Below are positions 15,766-22,837 of a DNA stretch of 37,175 bases, in pieces. The notes under the pieces were generated by a model. That model had not been told where the DNA came from, made no database searches, and saw nothing but the letters and a program-made list of their open reading frames with translations. A program made the translations under genes and the position numbers. How positions within the stretch are numbered: the stretch's first letter is position 1; each line of letters starts with the position of its first letter. Source of the DNA: an uncultured Eubacteriales bacterium (GTDB lineage Bacteria; Bacillota; Clostridia; Oscillospirales; Oscillospiraceae); assembly GCA_900545815.1 (NCBI GenBank), contig URAM01000021.1, positions 1 through 37,175 of the forward strand, in the 5' to 3' direction.

Positions 15766-16725
15766 ATGAAAACGATCAGTTTTGTTATCCCCTGTTACGC
15801 CAGTGAAGGCTCCGTGGCGCTGGTCATGGAGGAGATTCGCCAGACGGTGGCGGAGAAGCCGGAGTTTGACTATGAGATCGTGGCGGTCAACGACTGCTCC
15901 CCAGATAATGTGCTGTCCGTCCTCCGGCAGGAGGCGGAAGCTGACCCCAAGGTGAAGGTGATCGACCTGGCCAAGAACGGCGGGCGGCACTGCGCACTGA
16001 TGGCTGGGTTTCATGTGACGACCGGCGATTATGTGGTGTGTATTGATGACGATTTGCAGTGTCCCACCGATCAGCTGTGGAATCTGCTGGCGCCGCTGGA
16101 GGCGGGAAACTATGATGTGTCCATCGCCCGATATGCCAAGAAGAAGCAGAGTGCCTTCAAAAATTTTGGCAGCAGCGTCCACAACAAGGTGTCCGACTGG
16201 CTGCTGGGAAAGGATAAAAATCTGCGCTTTTCCAACTTCTCCGCCATGCGCCGGTTCGTCCGAGACGAGGTCATTCGCTATCGCAACCCCTATCCCTACA
16301 TCTCCGGTCTGATGCTCCGTGCTACCAGCCGAGTGTGCAACGTGGATATGGAGGAACGGGAGCGCACCATCGGTGCAGGTCACTACACCTTTAAAAAGTC
16401 CTTCGCCCTGTGGATGAACAGCTTCACCGCCTTTTCCGTCAAACCACTGCGCGTTTCCACCGCCTGCGGGTGCATCTGTGCCGTTGCCGGACTGCTGGAA
16501 CTGGTGTACGTTATCGTGCGCAAGCTGCTCACCCCCGGCGTGCCCGCTGGGTACAGCTCCATCATGGCGGTGCTGCTCTTTGTGGGCGGCATGATCCTGT
16601 TTATGCTGGGGCTCATTGGTGAGTATATCGGGCGCATCTATATCAGCTTGAACAACTCTCCTCAGTTCGTGGTTCGGGAGACTTGGAACGTGGAGGAGGA
16701 GCGAAAGGAGGAGTTGAAACTATGA
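15766..16725 (+). CDS. GT2 polyprenyl-phosphate glycosyltransferase, ArnC/GtrB/CsbB type
   Basis: 319 residues. An N-terminal GT-A domain carries the nucleotide-binding start SFVIPCYASEGSV and a DDD metal motif at residues 94-96 followed by LQCP (the DxDLQ region of the DPM1-like family). Two membrane helices follow at about residues 235-255 and 268-290, ending in GLIGEYIGRIY, the same ending as ArnC and GtrB. The family moves a sugar from a nucleotide carrier to undecaprenyl phosphate on the cytoplasmic face. Placement right after wecE suggests the amino-dideoxy sugar as substrate. It overlaps the ATP-grasp gene by four bases. Confidence 0.9.
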   Translation: MKTISFVIPCYASEGSVALVMEEIRQTVAEKPEFDYEIVAVNDCSPDNVLSVLRQEAEADPKVKVIDLAKNGGRHCALMAGFHVTTGDYVVCIDDDLQCPTDQLWNLLAPLEAGNYDVSIARYAKKKQSAFKNFGSSVHNKVSDWLLGKDKNLRFSNFSAMRRFVRDEVIRYRNPYPYISGLMLRATSRVCNVDMEERERTIGAGHYTFKKSFALWMNSFTAFSVKPLRVSTACGCICAVAGLLELVYVIVRKLLTPGVPAGYSSIMAVLLFVGGMILFMLGLIGEYIGRIYISLNNSPQFVVRETWNVEEERKEELKL

Positions 16726-17915
16726 AGAAAAAACTGCTGATCTTAGGCGCTGGTATTTATCAGGTGCCGCTGATCGAGACAGCCAAGCGGATGGGCTTGG
16801 AGACCATCGTGGCCAGCATCCCCGGCAACTATCCAGGCTTTGCGCTGGCAGACAAAGTGGTCTATGAGAACACGGTGGACAAGGAAGCCATGCTGGCGCT
16901 GGCCAAGGCAGAGCAGGTGGCTGGGGTCTGCGTGTGCGGCACCGATGTTTGCGTACCTGCCCAGGGGTATGTGTGCGACCAGTTGGGGCTGAAAGGCCCC
17001 AGCGAGGCGGCGGCAGAGCGTGCCCAGGATAAGGCGCTGATGAAGGCGGCCTTTGAGAAGGGCGGCGTGCGGACGGCGCGGTTCATCCATGTGGATATGG
17101 ATAACGCTAACCCAGTGGACATTTGTCAGGAGATCGGCTATCCGGTCATCTTCAAGAGTGTGGACTCCTCTGGCAGTCGGGGTATCACCCGAGTCAATGG
17201 ACCAGAGGACATCGCCTACGCCTATGAACAGGTGAAGGAGAACACCCATGCTGACCACTACCTGATCGAGGAGTTTCTCATGGGTGAGGAGTTCGGTGCC
17301 CAGGCGTTTGTGCTGGATGGGGAAGTGCAGTTTATCCTGCCCCACGGGGACTATGTGTTCCAGGGGGATACTGGGGTACCCATCGGGCATTTTGCCCCCT
17401 ATGACATGGGGGCAGACATCGTGGCGGATGCAGAGGAACAGCTGCGCCGAGCGGTAAAGAGCCTGGAGGTGGACAACTGCGCCATCAATGCAGACTTCAT
17501 CTTGTGCAAGGGCAAGACCTATGTGCTGGAGATCGGCGCACGGGCGGGTGCTACCTGTCTGGTGGAGATGACCAGCTTGTACTATGGCTATGACTACTAT
17601 GAGAAGATCATCCAGTGCAACCTGGGGGAAAAGCCGGACTTTACGCCTCAGGCAGCGCCTCAGCCCAACGCCGAAATGCTGTTCCAGGCGCCGGTGACGG
17701 GGAAGATCACGGAGATTGACTTGAGCGGCGTGACGCCGGATCCGCACATCATCAACCTGTCCATGGATTACCAGGTGGGCGATGCTGTGCGGCAGTTCCA
17801 CAAGGGGCCGGATCGCATCGGACAGATCATCGCCATTGGGGACAGTGTGTCTCAGGCAAAGGAACGGATCGACCGAGCGATGGCGCAGGTGAAGATCACC
17901 ATCGACCCGGAATAA
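16722..17915 (+). CDS. ATP-grasp ligase of the carbamoyl-phosphate-synthase-like group
   Basis: 397 residues. The N-terminal pre-ATP-grasp Rossmann domain starts KLLILGAGIYQ. The ATP-grasp core follows with IGYPVIFKSVDSSGSRGI (ATP-binding lysine), the glycine-rich loop, HYLIEEFLMGEEFG, and the Mg2+ site around E270 in LEIGARAGA. A C-terminal 80-residue domain completes it. ATP-grasp enzymes join a carboxylate, via an acyl phosphate, to an amine or thiol. In this operon the new amino group made by WecE is the obvious acceptor, but that is inference. The start at 16722 is fixed by the ATGA overlap with the GT2 gene and the upstream GGAGG. Confidence 0.85.
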   Translation: MKKKLLILGAGIYQVPLIETAKRMGLETIVASIPGNYPGFALADKVVYENTVDKEAMLALAKAEQVAGVCVCGTDVCVPAQGYVCDQLGLKGPSEAAAERAQDKALMKAAFEKGGVRTARFIHVDMDNANPVDICQEIGYPVIFKSVDSSGSRGITRVNGPEDIAYAYEQVKENTHADHYLIEEFLMGEEFGAQAFVLDGEVQFILPHGDYVFQGDTGVPIGHFAPYDMGADIVADAEEQLRRAVKSLEVDNCAINADFILCKGKTYVLEIGARAGATCLVEMTSLYYGYDYYEKIIQCNLGEKPDFTPQAAPQPNAEMLFQAPVTGKITEIDLSGVTPDPHIINLSMDYQVGDAVRQFHKGPDRIGQIIAIGDSVSQAKERIDRAMAQVKITIDPE

Positions 17916-17961
17916 GCGGCTGCCCTTGGCGGGAGAGACGAAGAAAAAGGAGAAACGTGTT

Positions 17962-19305
17962 ATGTCTTACGCTTCAGAGAAACGGTGGGAAAACCTGTGG
18001 TATTTTCCCACAGACCTGATGAAATTATATCGGAAAGTCCCCACCAACCCGGCCAAGGTCAAGGCGGTGCAGGATCGGAAGGTGCGGGAGCTGATGAAGA
18101 TCGCCTACGGCATTCCCTTCTATCGGGAACGGTTCGAGGCCACCGGCACCACGCCGGAGGATTACACCTGTGCAGAGGATCTGTACAAGTTTCCGGTGCT
18201 GACCAAGGAGGAACTGCGGGACTGGTCCAATCTGGAGCTGGACGAGTATCCGGAGAAGTACAAAGACTGGCATATCTCGCCCACCAGCGGTTCCACCGGC
18301 GTGCCCTTGCGCACTCCCTTTTCGCCCAAGGAGAACGCCTGGAACAAGGCCAACTTTATGCGCTCCATCATGCTGGCCGGCTTCAAGCCGGGGATCCACA
18401 AGTGTCTCCACCGGCCCAACAGCCTGCACACGGCCACTGGCGGCAAAAAAAGCTGGACGCAGCAGCTCATCGACACCCGTTGGAAGGATATGTCCGATGC
18501 CATCAAGCAGCGGGTGCCCAGCCGCATTCTATTGCAGGAGATCAACGACTATAAACCCGACTATCTGTACATCCATAAGAACATCATGGTGCGAGTGTGT
18601 CTGTATGCCAAGCGCAACCGGCTATATCTCCACAAGCCCAAGTGGTATTCTCCCATCAGCGAGATGCTGGATCCCAGCAGCGAAGCGCTGCTGAAGGAGA
18701 TGCTGGGGCCGGGGCTGATCAATCCCTACGGCCTGTCCGAGACTTCTACGGCGGCAGTGCGGCTGCCGGGTGAGGACTTTTTCCGAGTCAACAGCGACAC
18801 CCATGTGGTCAACATGATAGACGAGGACGGGAATCCAACGGACAACGGCGTGGCCGTCATCACCCCCCTGTACAAGACTGAATTCCCTCTCATCAACTAT
18901 GTCACCGGCGACCGGATGGAGTCCCGTATGGTGGACGGCCTGCGGCAGATCACCAACATCAAGGGGCGGATGAATGATGTCATCCACCACAAGGACGGCA
19001 CCGTGACCGAGTGGGGCAACCTGGAAGTGGTGGTCAATTACGCCGTCGGGCTGGGCGTGGCTCAGAGCCGGTTCATCCAGGAAAGCTATGACACCATCCG
19101 CATCCAGGCGGTGAAAGACCCCTTCTGTCACATGAGCACGGCGGAGATCGAACAGAAATATACGGCGGTGTTTGCACCGGCGCTGAACAATGAGTTCCAT
19201 TTTGTCTACGAATGGATGGACGAGATCCCCAGCGACCCCAATGGCAAGCTGCGGATGATTGTGAACAACCTGCCGGAGGAGGCCAAGAAGGTCGTGGAAC
19301 GATAA
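17962..19305 (+). CDS. PaaK/CapK-type adenylate-forming enzyme
   Basis: 447 residues, matching phenylacetate-CoA ligase relatives in length. AMP-forming motifs are in order: SPTSGSTG (P-loop core at 108-113), YGLSET at 256-261, GRMNDV at 335-340, and the C-terminal lysine K429 in PNGKLRM. The enzyme should activate a carboxylic acid as acyl-AMP. Members next to polysaccharide genes are annotated CapK; their acyl acceptors are mostly undefined. The start at 17962 is chosen for AAAAGGAG upstream; an in-frame ATG-less extension to 17926 is less likely. With the ATP-grasp gene it forms a two-enzyme carboxylate-activation module inside the operon. Confidence 0.85.
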   Translation: MSYASEKRWENLWYFPTDLMKLYRKVPTNPAKVKAVQDRKVRELMKIAYGIPFYRERFEATGTTPEDYTCAEDLYKFPVLTKEELRDWSNLELDEYPEKYKDWHISPTSGSTGVPLRTPFSPKENAWNKANFMRSIMLAGFKPGIHKCLHRPNSLHTATGGKKSWTQQLIDTRWKDMSDAIKQRVPSRILLQEINDYKPDYLYIHKNIMVRVCLYAKRNRLYLHKPKWYSPISEMLDPSSEALLKEMLGPGLINPYGLSETSTAAVRLPGEDFFRVNSDTHVVNMIDEDGNPTDNGVAVITPLYKTEFPLINYVTGDRMESRMVDGLRQITNIKGRMNDVIHHKDGTVTEWGNLEVVVNYAVGLGVAQSRFIQESYDTIRIQAVKDPFCHMSTAEIEQKYTAVFAPALNNEFHFVYEWMDEIPSDPNGKLRMIVNNLPEEAKKVVER

Positions 19306-19315
19306 GGAGTATCCT

Positions 19316-19675
19316 GTGTTAGACCGATTTCTTGATAAAAAACGGAATTTATATGCCCTAGCTATCGTGGCCATCGTCTTTGAGAGCTTGTCTTCCACGG
19401 TACTGAAGCTGGGGGGGCAGTATCCTTTCCTGTCTGCTGGGTACCTGTTCTTCTTCTGCCTGGCGGTGGGCATTATGGCGCTGTACGCGGTGGCGTGGCA
19501 GTTGCTGTTGGAGCGGCTGCCACTGACGACGGCGTATCTGCGGAAGGGGCTGACCTATGTGCTGATCTTCGTGTGGGCGGCGGTGTTCTTCCATGAACAG
19601 ATCCAGCCGAAACAGATCATCGGTATGGCGGTGATCATTGTGGGAATGGTGGTGAGTATGTCCGATGAACATTGA
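19316..19675 (+). CDS. small DMT/SMR-type membrane protein, ArnE/F-like flippase subunit 1
   Basis: 119 residues with four membrane helices and the typical last-helix context (FFHEQIQPKQIIGMAVIIVG). It starts at a GTG (19316) with AAGGAG six bases upstream, since no ATG is available. It overlaps the next gene by 11 bases, and that protein has the same fold, as in the arnE-arnF pair that flips undecaprenyl-phosphate aminoarabinose in enterobacteria. This gene pair in an operon with an ArnC-type GT2 suggests flipping of the lipid-linked sugar. Drug efflux is the alternative and is less likely in this context. Confidence 0.8.
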   Translation: MLDRFLDKKRNLYALAIVAIVFESLSSTVLKLGGQYPFLSAGYLFFFCLAVGIMALYAVAWQLLLERLPLTTAYLRKGLTYVLIFVWAAVFFHEQIQPKQIIGMAVIIVGMVVSMSDEH

Positions 19676-20027
19676 GTTTACTCCGACTTTTTGTTATGTG
19701 ATGGCCTTTGCGGCAGTGCTCATCGCTACCATCAGCCAGATTTTGCTCAAACAGCAGGCCAACACCACTGGCCAGAAGAAAAGCGGGTTCATTTGGAAGT
19801 TTTTGAACGTCCGGGTCATTGTGTCCTACGGACTGCTCTTCCTGTCCCTGGCGCTGAATCAGGTAGCGCTCATCTGCGTGCCTGTGTCGGTGCTGCCGTG
19901 CATTACTGCCACCAGTTTTATCTGGATCTTCTTGTTCAGTGCCATCTTTTTGCACGAGCGACCCAGCAAGAGAAAGATTCTGGGTGTCATCATCATTTTG
20001 GCGGGGATCGCCATCTCCCGGCTGTGA
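19665..20027 (+). CDS. small DMT/SMR-type membrane protein, ArnE/F-like flippase subunit 2
   Basis: 120 residues, four membrane helices: a first helix with ATISQILLKQQAN (the SxxxLK element common in the family) and a last helix in FLHERPSKRKILGVIIILAG. It overlaps subunit 1 by 11 bases, favouring a 1:1 heterodimer. It is the last gene of the operon. No terminator hairpin is visible after it, so read-through into the GH3 lipoprotein gene is possible. Confidence 0.8.
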   Translation: MNIEFTPTFCYVMAFAAVLIATISQILLKQQANTTGQKKSGFIWKFLNVRVIVSYGLLFLSLALNQVALICVPVSVLPCITATSFIWIFLFSAIFLHERPSKRKILGVIIILAGIAISRL

Positions 20028-20083
20028 AAATGCCAGAAAACGAAATATAAATATTGGTATAGCACGTAGGTCTGGGAAAAGAG

Positions 20084-20089
20084 TATAAT
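20084..20089 (+). promoter_or_regulatory. -10 element before the GH3 lipoprotein gene
   Basis: TATAAT with no good -35 at the usual distance. It suggests a weak or activated promoter in addition to read-through. Confidence 0.4.
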
Positions 20090-20127
20090 GCTTAGAATAA
20101 CAGCGCATGAAATATAGGAAGGTTTTT

Positions 20128-21354
20128 ATGAAAATTCGTTCTATTGTATCAGCAGCTCTTGTGGTCACGCTTTTATTGAGCGGCTGTGGTTCCGCAGCAC
20201 AGAATGGCTCTAGCTGGTCGAATGGTTCTAGCGAGTCGAATGACGCTAGCGAATCAAATGGTTCTGGCAGTTCTGCATCCAGTGGAGTTGAAACAGAGGA
20301 AAAGACACCGGAACTGACGTTGGAGCAGAAGGTCGGACAGCTGTTTATCATACGGCCGGATGTGTTGGATTCGGAAACCTATACAGCGGAACAGTGTAAT
20401 GATGTTAAGGCAGAGGGTGCTACGGAGGTAAACGACGCCATTCGTACCAACATCAAAAAGTACCAGGTGGGCGGTGTGTGCCAGTTTAGCAAAAACATAC
20501 TGGATCCGGATCAGATCACGAAATTCAATGCCGACCTTCAGTCCGCATCGGATATTCCGATGTTTATCGCGGTGGATGAGGAAGGCGGAAGCGTTGCGCG
20601 TCTGGCCAATACGGAGACATTTGATCTGCCCAAATATGAAAGCGCTGCCGCTGTCGGTGAAAAAGGGACGGATGCAGCCTACAAAATGGGAAACACGATT
20701 GGCAACTATGTCAAGAAATATGGGTTTAATATTGACTTTGCACCGGATGCAGACGTCAATACCAATCCGAACAATCCGGTCATAGGGACACGCGCGTTTT
20801 CTTCTGACGCGGCAAAGGCAGCCGAGCTTGCAAAATCAGCAGGAAAGGGGATCGCAGATGCTGGTGTTATCCCGACCTTTAAGCACTTCCCAGGCCACGG
20901 CGATACCGCCGAGGACAGCCACACTGGTTTTGCCTACAGCTATCGCACGTTGGAAGAGATCAAGGGCTGCGAGTTGTTGCCGTTTGAGGCCGCTTCGGAG
21001 GTTGGGCAGCATGCGATCATGGTATCGCATATCTCTATGCCGAATGTGACAGGGGACGATACGCCTGCTACGCTCTCTGAGCAGATCGTAAATCTGATCC
21101 CTGATGCAGATCATACGCTCATTATCACAGACTCTCTTTCCATGCAGGCGATTACGGACACGTATTCTTCCGGCGAGGCTGCGGTAAAAGCATTCCAGGC
21201 AGGCTGTGATGTTCTGCTGATGCCGTATGACTTTGTCGAAGCTTATGATGCTGTTCTGGCCGCGTGCAAAGATGGCACGATCAGTATGGAACGACTGGAT
21301 AAGAGCGTGAACAAGATCCTGAGCTATAAGGCCGGGTTTGATAGCAGCAAGTAA
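20128..21354 (+). CDS. GH3 beta-N-acetylhexosaminidase-like lipoprotein (NagZ family)
   Basis: 408 residues. A lipoprotein signal peptide ends in LLSGC (lipidated C20), followed by a Ser/Asn/Gly-rich spacer to about residue 55. The catalytic domain carries KHFPGHGDT at 252-260 with nearby DSH, the NagZ-type His/Asp dyad, and the nucleophile D335 in ITDSLSM. NagZ-type enzymes remove N-acetylglucosamine from muropeptides; here it would work on the outer face of the membrane. The start at 20128 is supported by AGGAAGG six bases upstream. Base composition is visibly less GC-rich than in the operon before it, including A/T-ending codons, which hints at a different origin. Confidence 0.88.
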   Translation: MKIRSIVSAALVVTLLLSGCGSAAQNGSSWSNGSSESNDASESNGSGSSASSGVETEEKTPELTLEQKVGQLFIIRPDVLDSETYTAEQCNDVKAEGATEVNDAIRTNIKKYQVGGVCQFSKNILDPDQITKFNADLQSASDIPMFIAVDEEGGSVARLANTETFDLPKYESAAAVGEKGTDAAYKMGNTIGNYVKKYGFNIDFAPDADVNTNPNNPVIGTRAFSSDAAKAAELAKSAGKGIADAGVIPTFKHFPGHGDTAEDSHTGFAYSYRTLEEIKGCELLPFEAASEVGQHAIMVSHISMPNVTGDDTPATLSEQIVNLIPDADHTLIITDSLSMQAITDTYSSGEAAVKAFQAGCDVLLMPYDFVEAYDAVLAACKDGTISMERLDKSVNKILSYKAGFDSSK

Positions 21355-21410
21355 ATTGAAGGATACCGATGACCAAGCTACGGACGGCATCCTGTTTCCA
21401 AAGAAAAAAC

Positions 21411-21440
21411 AAAGGAGCCAGTTGACAACTGGCTCCTTTC
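21411..21440 (-). terminator. terminator of the toxin transcript (works on both strands)
   Basis: A 14-bp stem AAAGGAGCCAGTTG/CAACTGGCTCCTTT. On the minus strand it is followed by TTTGTTTTTTC, so it ends the leftward toxin RNA. It can also stop the rightward lipoprotein RNA. The -35 box of the antisense promoter is inside the stem. Confidence 0.75.
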
Positions 21441-21449
21441 CGGTATAAT
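21422..21449 (+). promoter_or_regulatory. promoter of the antisense RNA
   Basis: A perfect TTGACA (21422-21427), a 16-base spacer and a perfect TATAAT (21444-21449). It is among the strongest promoters in the window yet no protein gene follows it on this strand. Confidence 0.75.
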
Positions 21450-21455
21450 AAAGGT

Positions 21456-21541
21456 ACCGGGGCACGCCGATAGACGGTTGACCCTTAGGTTTGGTTAAAG
21501 GAGTAACCGACACTTTGGAAGATGCGGTTACTTCTTTTTTT
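21456..21541 (+). ncRNA. candidate antitoxin antisense RNA, about 85 nt
   Basis: It is bounded by the promoter at 21422-21449 and an intrinsic terminator: AGTAACCG (21502-21509) pairs with CGGTTACT (21525-21532), followed by a run of T (21535-21541). It is complementary to the 3' part of the toxin message, including the lysine codons at the end of the toxin frame. This matches the layout of type I toxin-antitoxin loci such as txpA/ratA. The 5' end is estimated from the -10 position. Confidence 0.6.
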
Positions 21542-21602
21542 CATTCCGTGCGGCGATGAACAGACCGGCCAGGCCGATCAAAACTAACGTATATGTAAAC
21601 AA
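21528..21602 (-). CDS. holin-like type I toxin peptide (start uncertain, may be frameshifted)
   Basis: From TTG at 21602 to TAA at 21528 the frame encodes 24 residues: one hydrophobic helix (FTYTLVLIGLAGLFIAA) followed by the charged end RNEKKK. In the same frame upstream are codons for YSD, giving YSDLFTYTLVLIGLAG, a pattern I associate with short holin-like toxins of Clostridia. There is no in-frame ATG. An ATG at 21624 followed by AGAGGGG is one base out of frame, so a single extra G may have broken the gene; otherwise TTG is used behind GAGAGGGG. The message has a promoter, a blocked ribosome binding site, a terminator and an antisense RNA. Confidence 0.5.
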   Translation of the reverse strand: MFTYTLVLIGLAGLFIAARNEKKK

Positions 21603-21613
21603 GTCGGAATAAC

Positions 21614-21639
21614 GCCCCTCTCATGTCATGATAGAGGGC
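21614..21639 (-). promoter_or_regulatory. hairpin hiding the toxin ribosome binding site
   Basis: On the minus strand GCCCTCT (21639-21633) pairs with AGAGGGGC (21621-21614), burying the only candidate Shine-Dalgarno sequence. Hidden initiation sites are usual in type I toxin messages. Confidence 0.5.
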
Positions 21640-21706
21640 AGAAAAAAGTTTGTACCCTCATGAGAAAGAGGGTCAACCGCCTACCGTAATTGGCAGCGCC
21701 ATGCAT

Positions 21707-21735
21707 AAAATACCATCATTCGCCTGATTTTGCAA
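21707..21735 (-). promoter_or_regulatory. promoter of the toxin message
   Basis: On the minus strand TTGCAA (21735-21730), a 17-base spacer and TATTTT (21712-21707). The message would run from about 21700 to 21411, roughly 290 bases. Confidence 0.55.
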
Positions 21736-21746
21736 GCGGAACGGAA

Positions 21747-21776
21747 AACGCCTGTCCTCATAGGAGGACAGGCGTT
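21747..21776 (-). terminator. terminator of rmlA-rmlB
   Basis: A 13-bp perfect stem (21747-21759 with 21764-21776). On the minus strand it is followed by four T. It lies directly after the rmlB stop and separates it from the toxin promoter. Confidence 0.75.
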
Positions 21777-21781
21777 GTGTT

Positions 21782-22837
21782 TTATTCCTGTGTGGCGTCC
21801 TGGAGCCGTTTGCCGTACATTTTTTGGTAGTAGTTCTGGTAGTCACCGGAGAGGATGTGCTCCCACCAGGGGCGATTGGCCAAGTACCACTCGATGGTCT
21901 TGGAGATGCCATCGGAGAACTTCGTCTCTGGGAGCCAGCCCAGCTCGTTGTGGATCTTGGTGGGGTCGATGGCATAGCGCATATCGTGTCCCTTCCGGTC
22001 GGCCACATGGACGATGAGGGATTCGGGCTTGTCCAGCGCCTTGCAGATGAGCTTGACGATGTCGATGTTACGCATTTCGTTGTGGCCGCCTACGTTGTAG
22101 ACCTCGCCGATGTTGCCGTTATGGACGATGAGATCAATGGCACGGCAGTGATCCTCCACATACAGCCAGTCCCGCACATTGATGCCCTCGCCGTACACGG
22201 GCAGGGGCTTGTCGTTCAGGGCGTTGGCGATCATGAGGGGGATGAGCTTTTCAGGGAAGTGGTAGGGGCCGTAGTTGTTGCTGCACCGGCTGATGGTCAC
22301 GGGCAGGTCGTAGGTACGGTGATACGCCTGGGTGAGCAGGTCAGCGGCGGCCTTGGAGGCGGAATAGGGGCTGGAGGTGTGGATGGGGGAAGTCTCTGTG
22401 AAGAACAGGTCCGGCCGATCTAGGGGCAGGTCACCGTATACCTCATCGGTGGAGACTTGGTGGTAACGGATGTTGCCGTACTTCCGGCAGGCGTCCAGGA
22501 GCACCTGGGTGCCCATGACGTTGGTTTCCAGGAAGATAGAGGGGTTCTCGATGCTCCGGTCTACATGGCTTTCGGCGGCGAAGTTGATGACCAGGTCGGG
22601 ATGCTCTGCTTCGAACAGGTCATAGACCGCCTTCCGGTCGGAGATGGACTCCTTGACGAAGCGGAAGTTGGGGTTGGTCATGACGGAGGCCAAGGTCTCC
22701 AGGTTGCCGGCGTAGGTCAGGCAGTCCAGACAGATGATGCGGTAGTCCGGATGGGTGCGGAGCATATAGTGGACAAAGTTGCCGCCGATGAAGCCGGCAC
22801 CGCCGGTGACGATGATGGTTTTCTTTGCATTTTTCAT
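21782..22837 (-). CDS. rmlB: dTDP-glucose 4,6-dehydratase
   Basis: 351 residues. The NAD-binding motif TGGAGFIGG is at 11-19, the catalytic triplet T130-D131-E132 in VSTDEVYGD, and the Y158/K162 pair in SPYSASK. YGPYHFPEKLIPLMI and NVRDWLYVEDHC are classic RmlB segments. It turns dTDP-glucose into dTDP-4-keto-6-deoxyglucose. It overlaps rmlA by four bases. RmlC and RmlD, needed for rhamnose, are not in the window, whereas WecE, which uses the same ketosugar, is 6 kb away. The start follows the overlap. Confidence 0.96.
   Translation of the reverse strand: MKNAKKTIIVTGGAGFIGGNFVHYMLRTHPDYRIICLDCLTYAGNLETLASVMTNPNFRFVKESISDRKAVYDLFEAEHPDLVINFAAESHVDRSIENPSIFLETNVMGTQVLLDACRKYGNIRYHQVSTDEVYGDLPLDRPDLFFTETSPIHTSSPYSASKAAADLLTQAYHRTYDLPVTISRCSNNYGPYHFPEKLIPLMIANALNDKPLPVYGEGINVRDWLYVEDHCRAIDLIVHNGNIGEVYNVGGHNEMRNIDIVKLICKALDKPESLIVHVADRKGHDMRYAIDPTKIHNELGWLPETKFSDGISKTIEWYLANRPWWEHILSGDYQNYYQKMYGKRLQDATQE

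Noticed and set aside
14584..16383. 599-codon minus-strand open frame
   Set aside because: It lies opposite wecE and the GT2 gene, both with diagnostic motifs. It is a by-product of high GC third positions.
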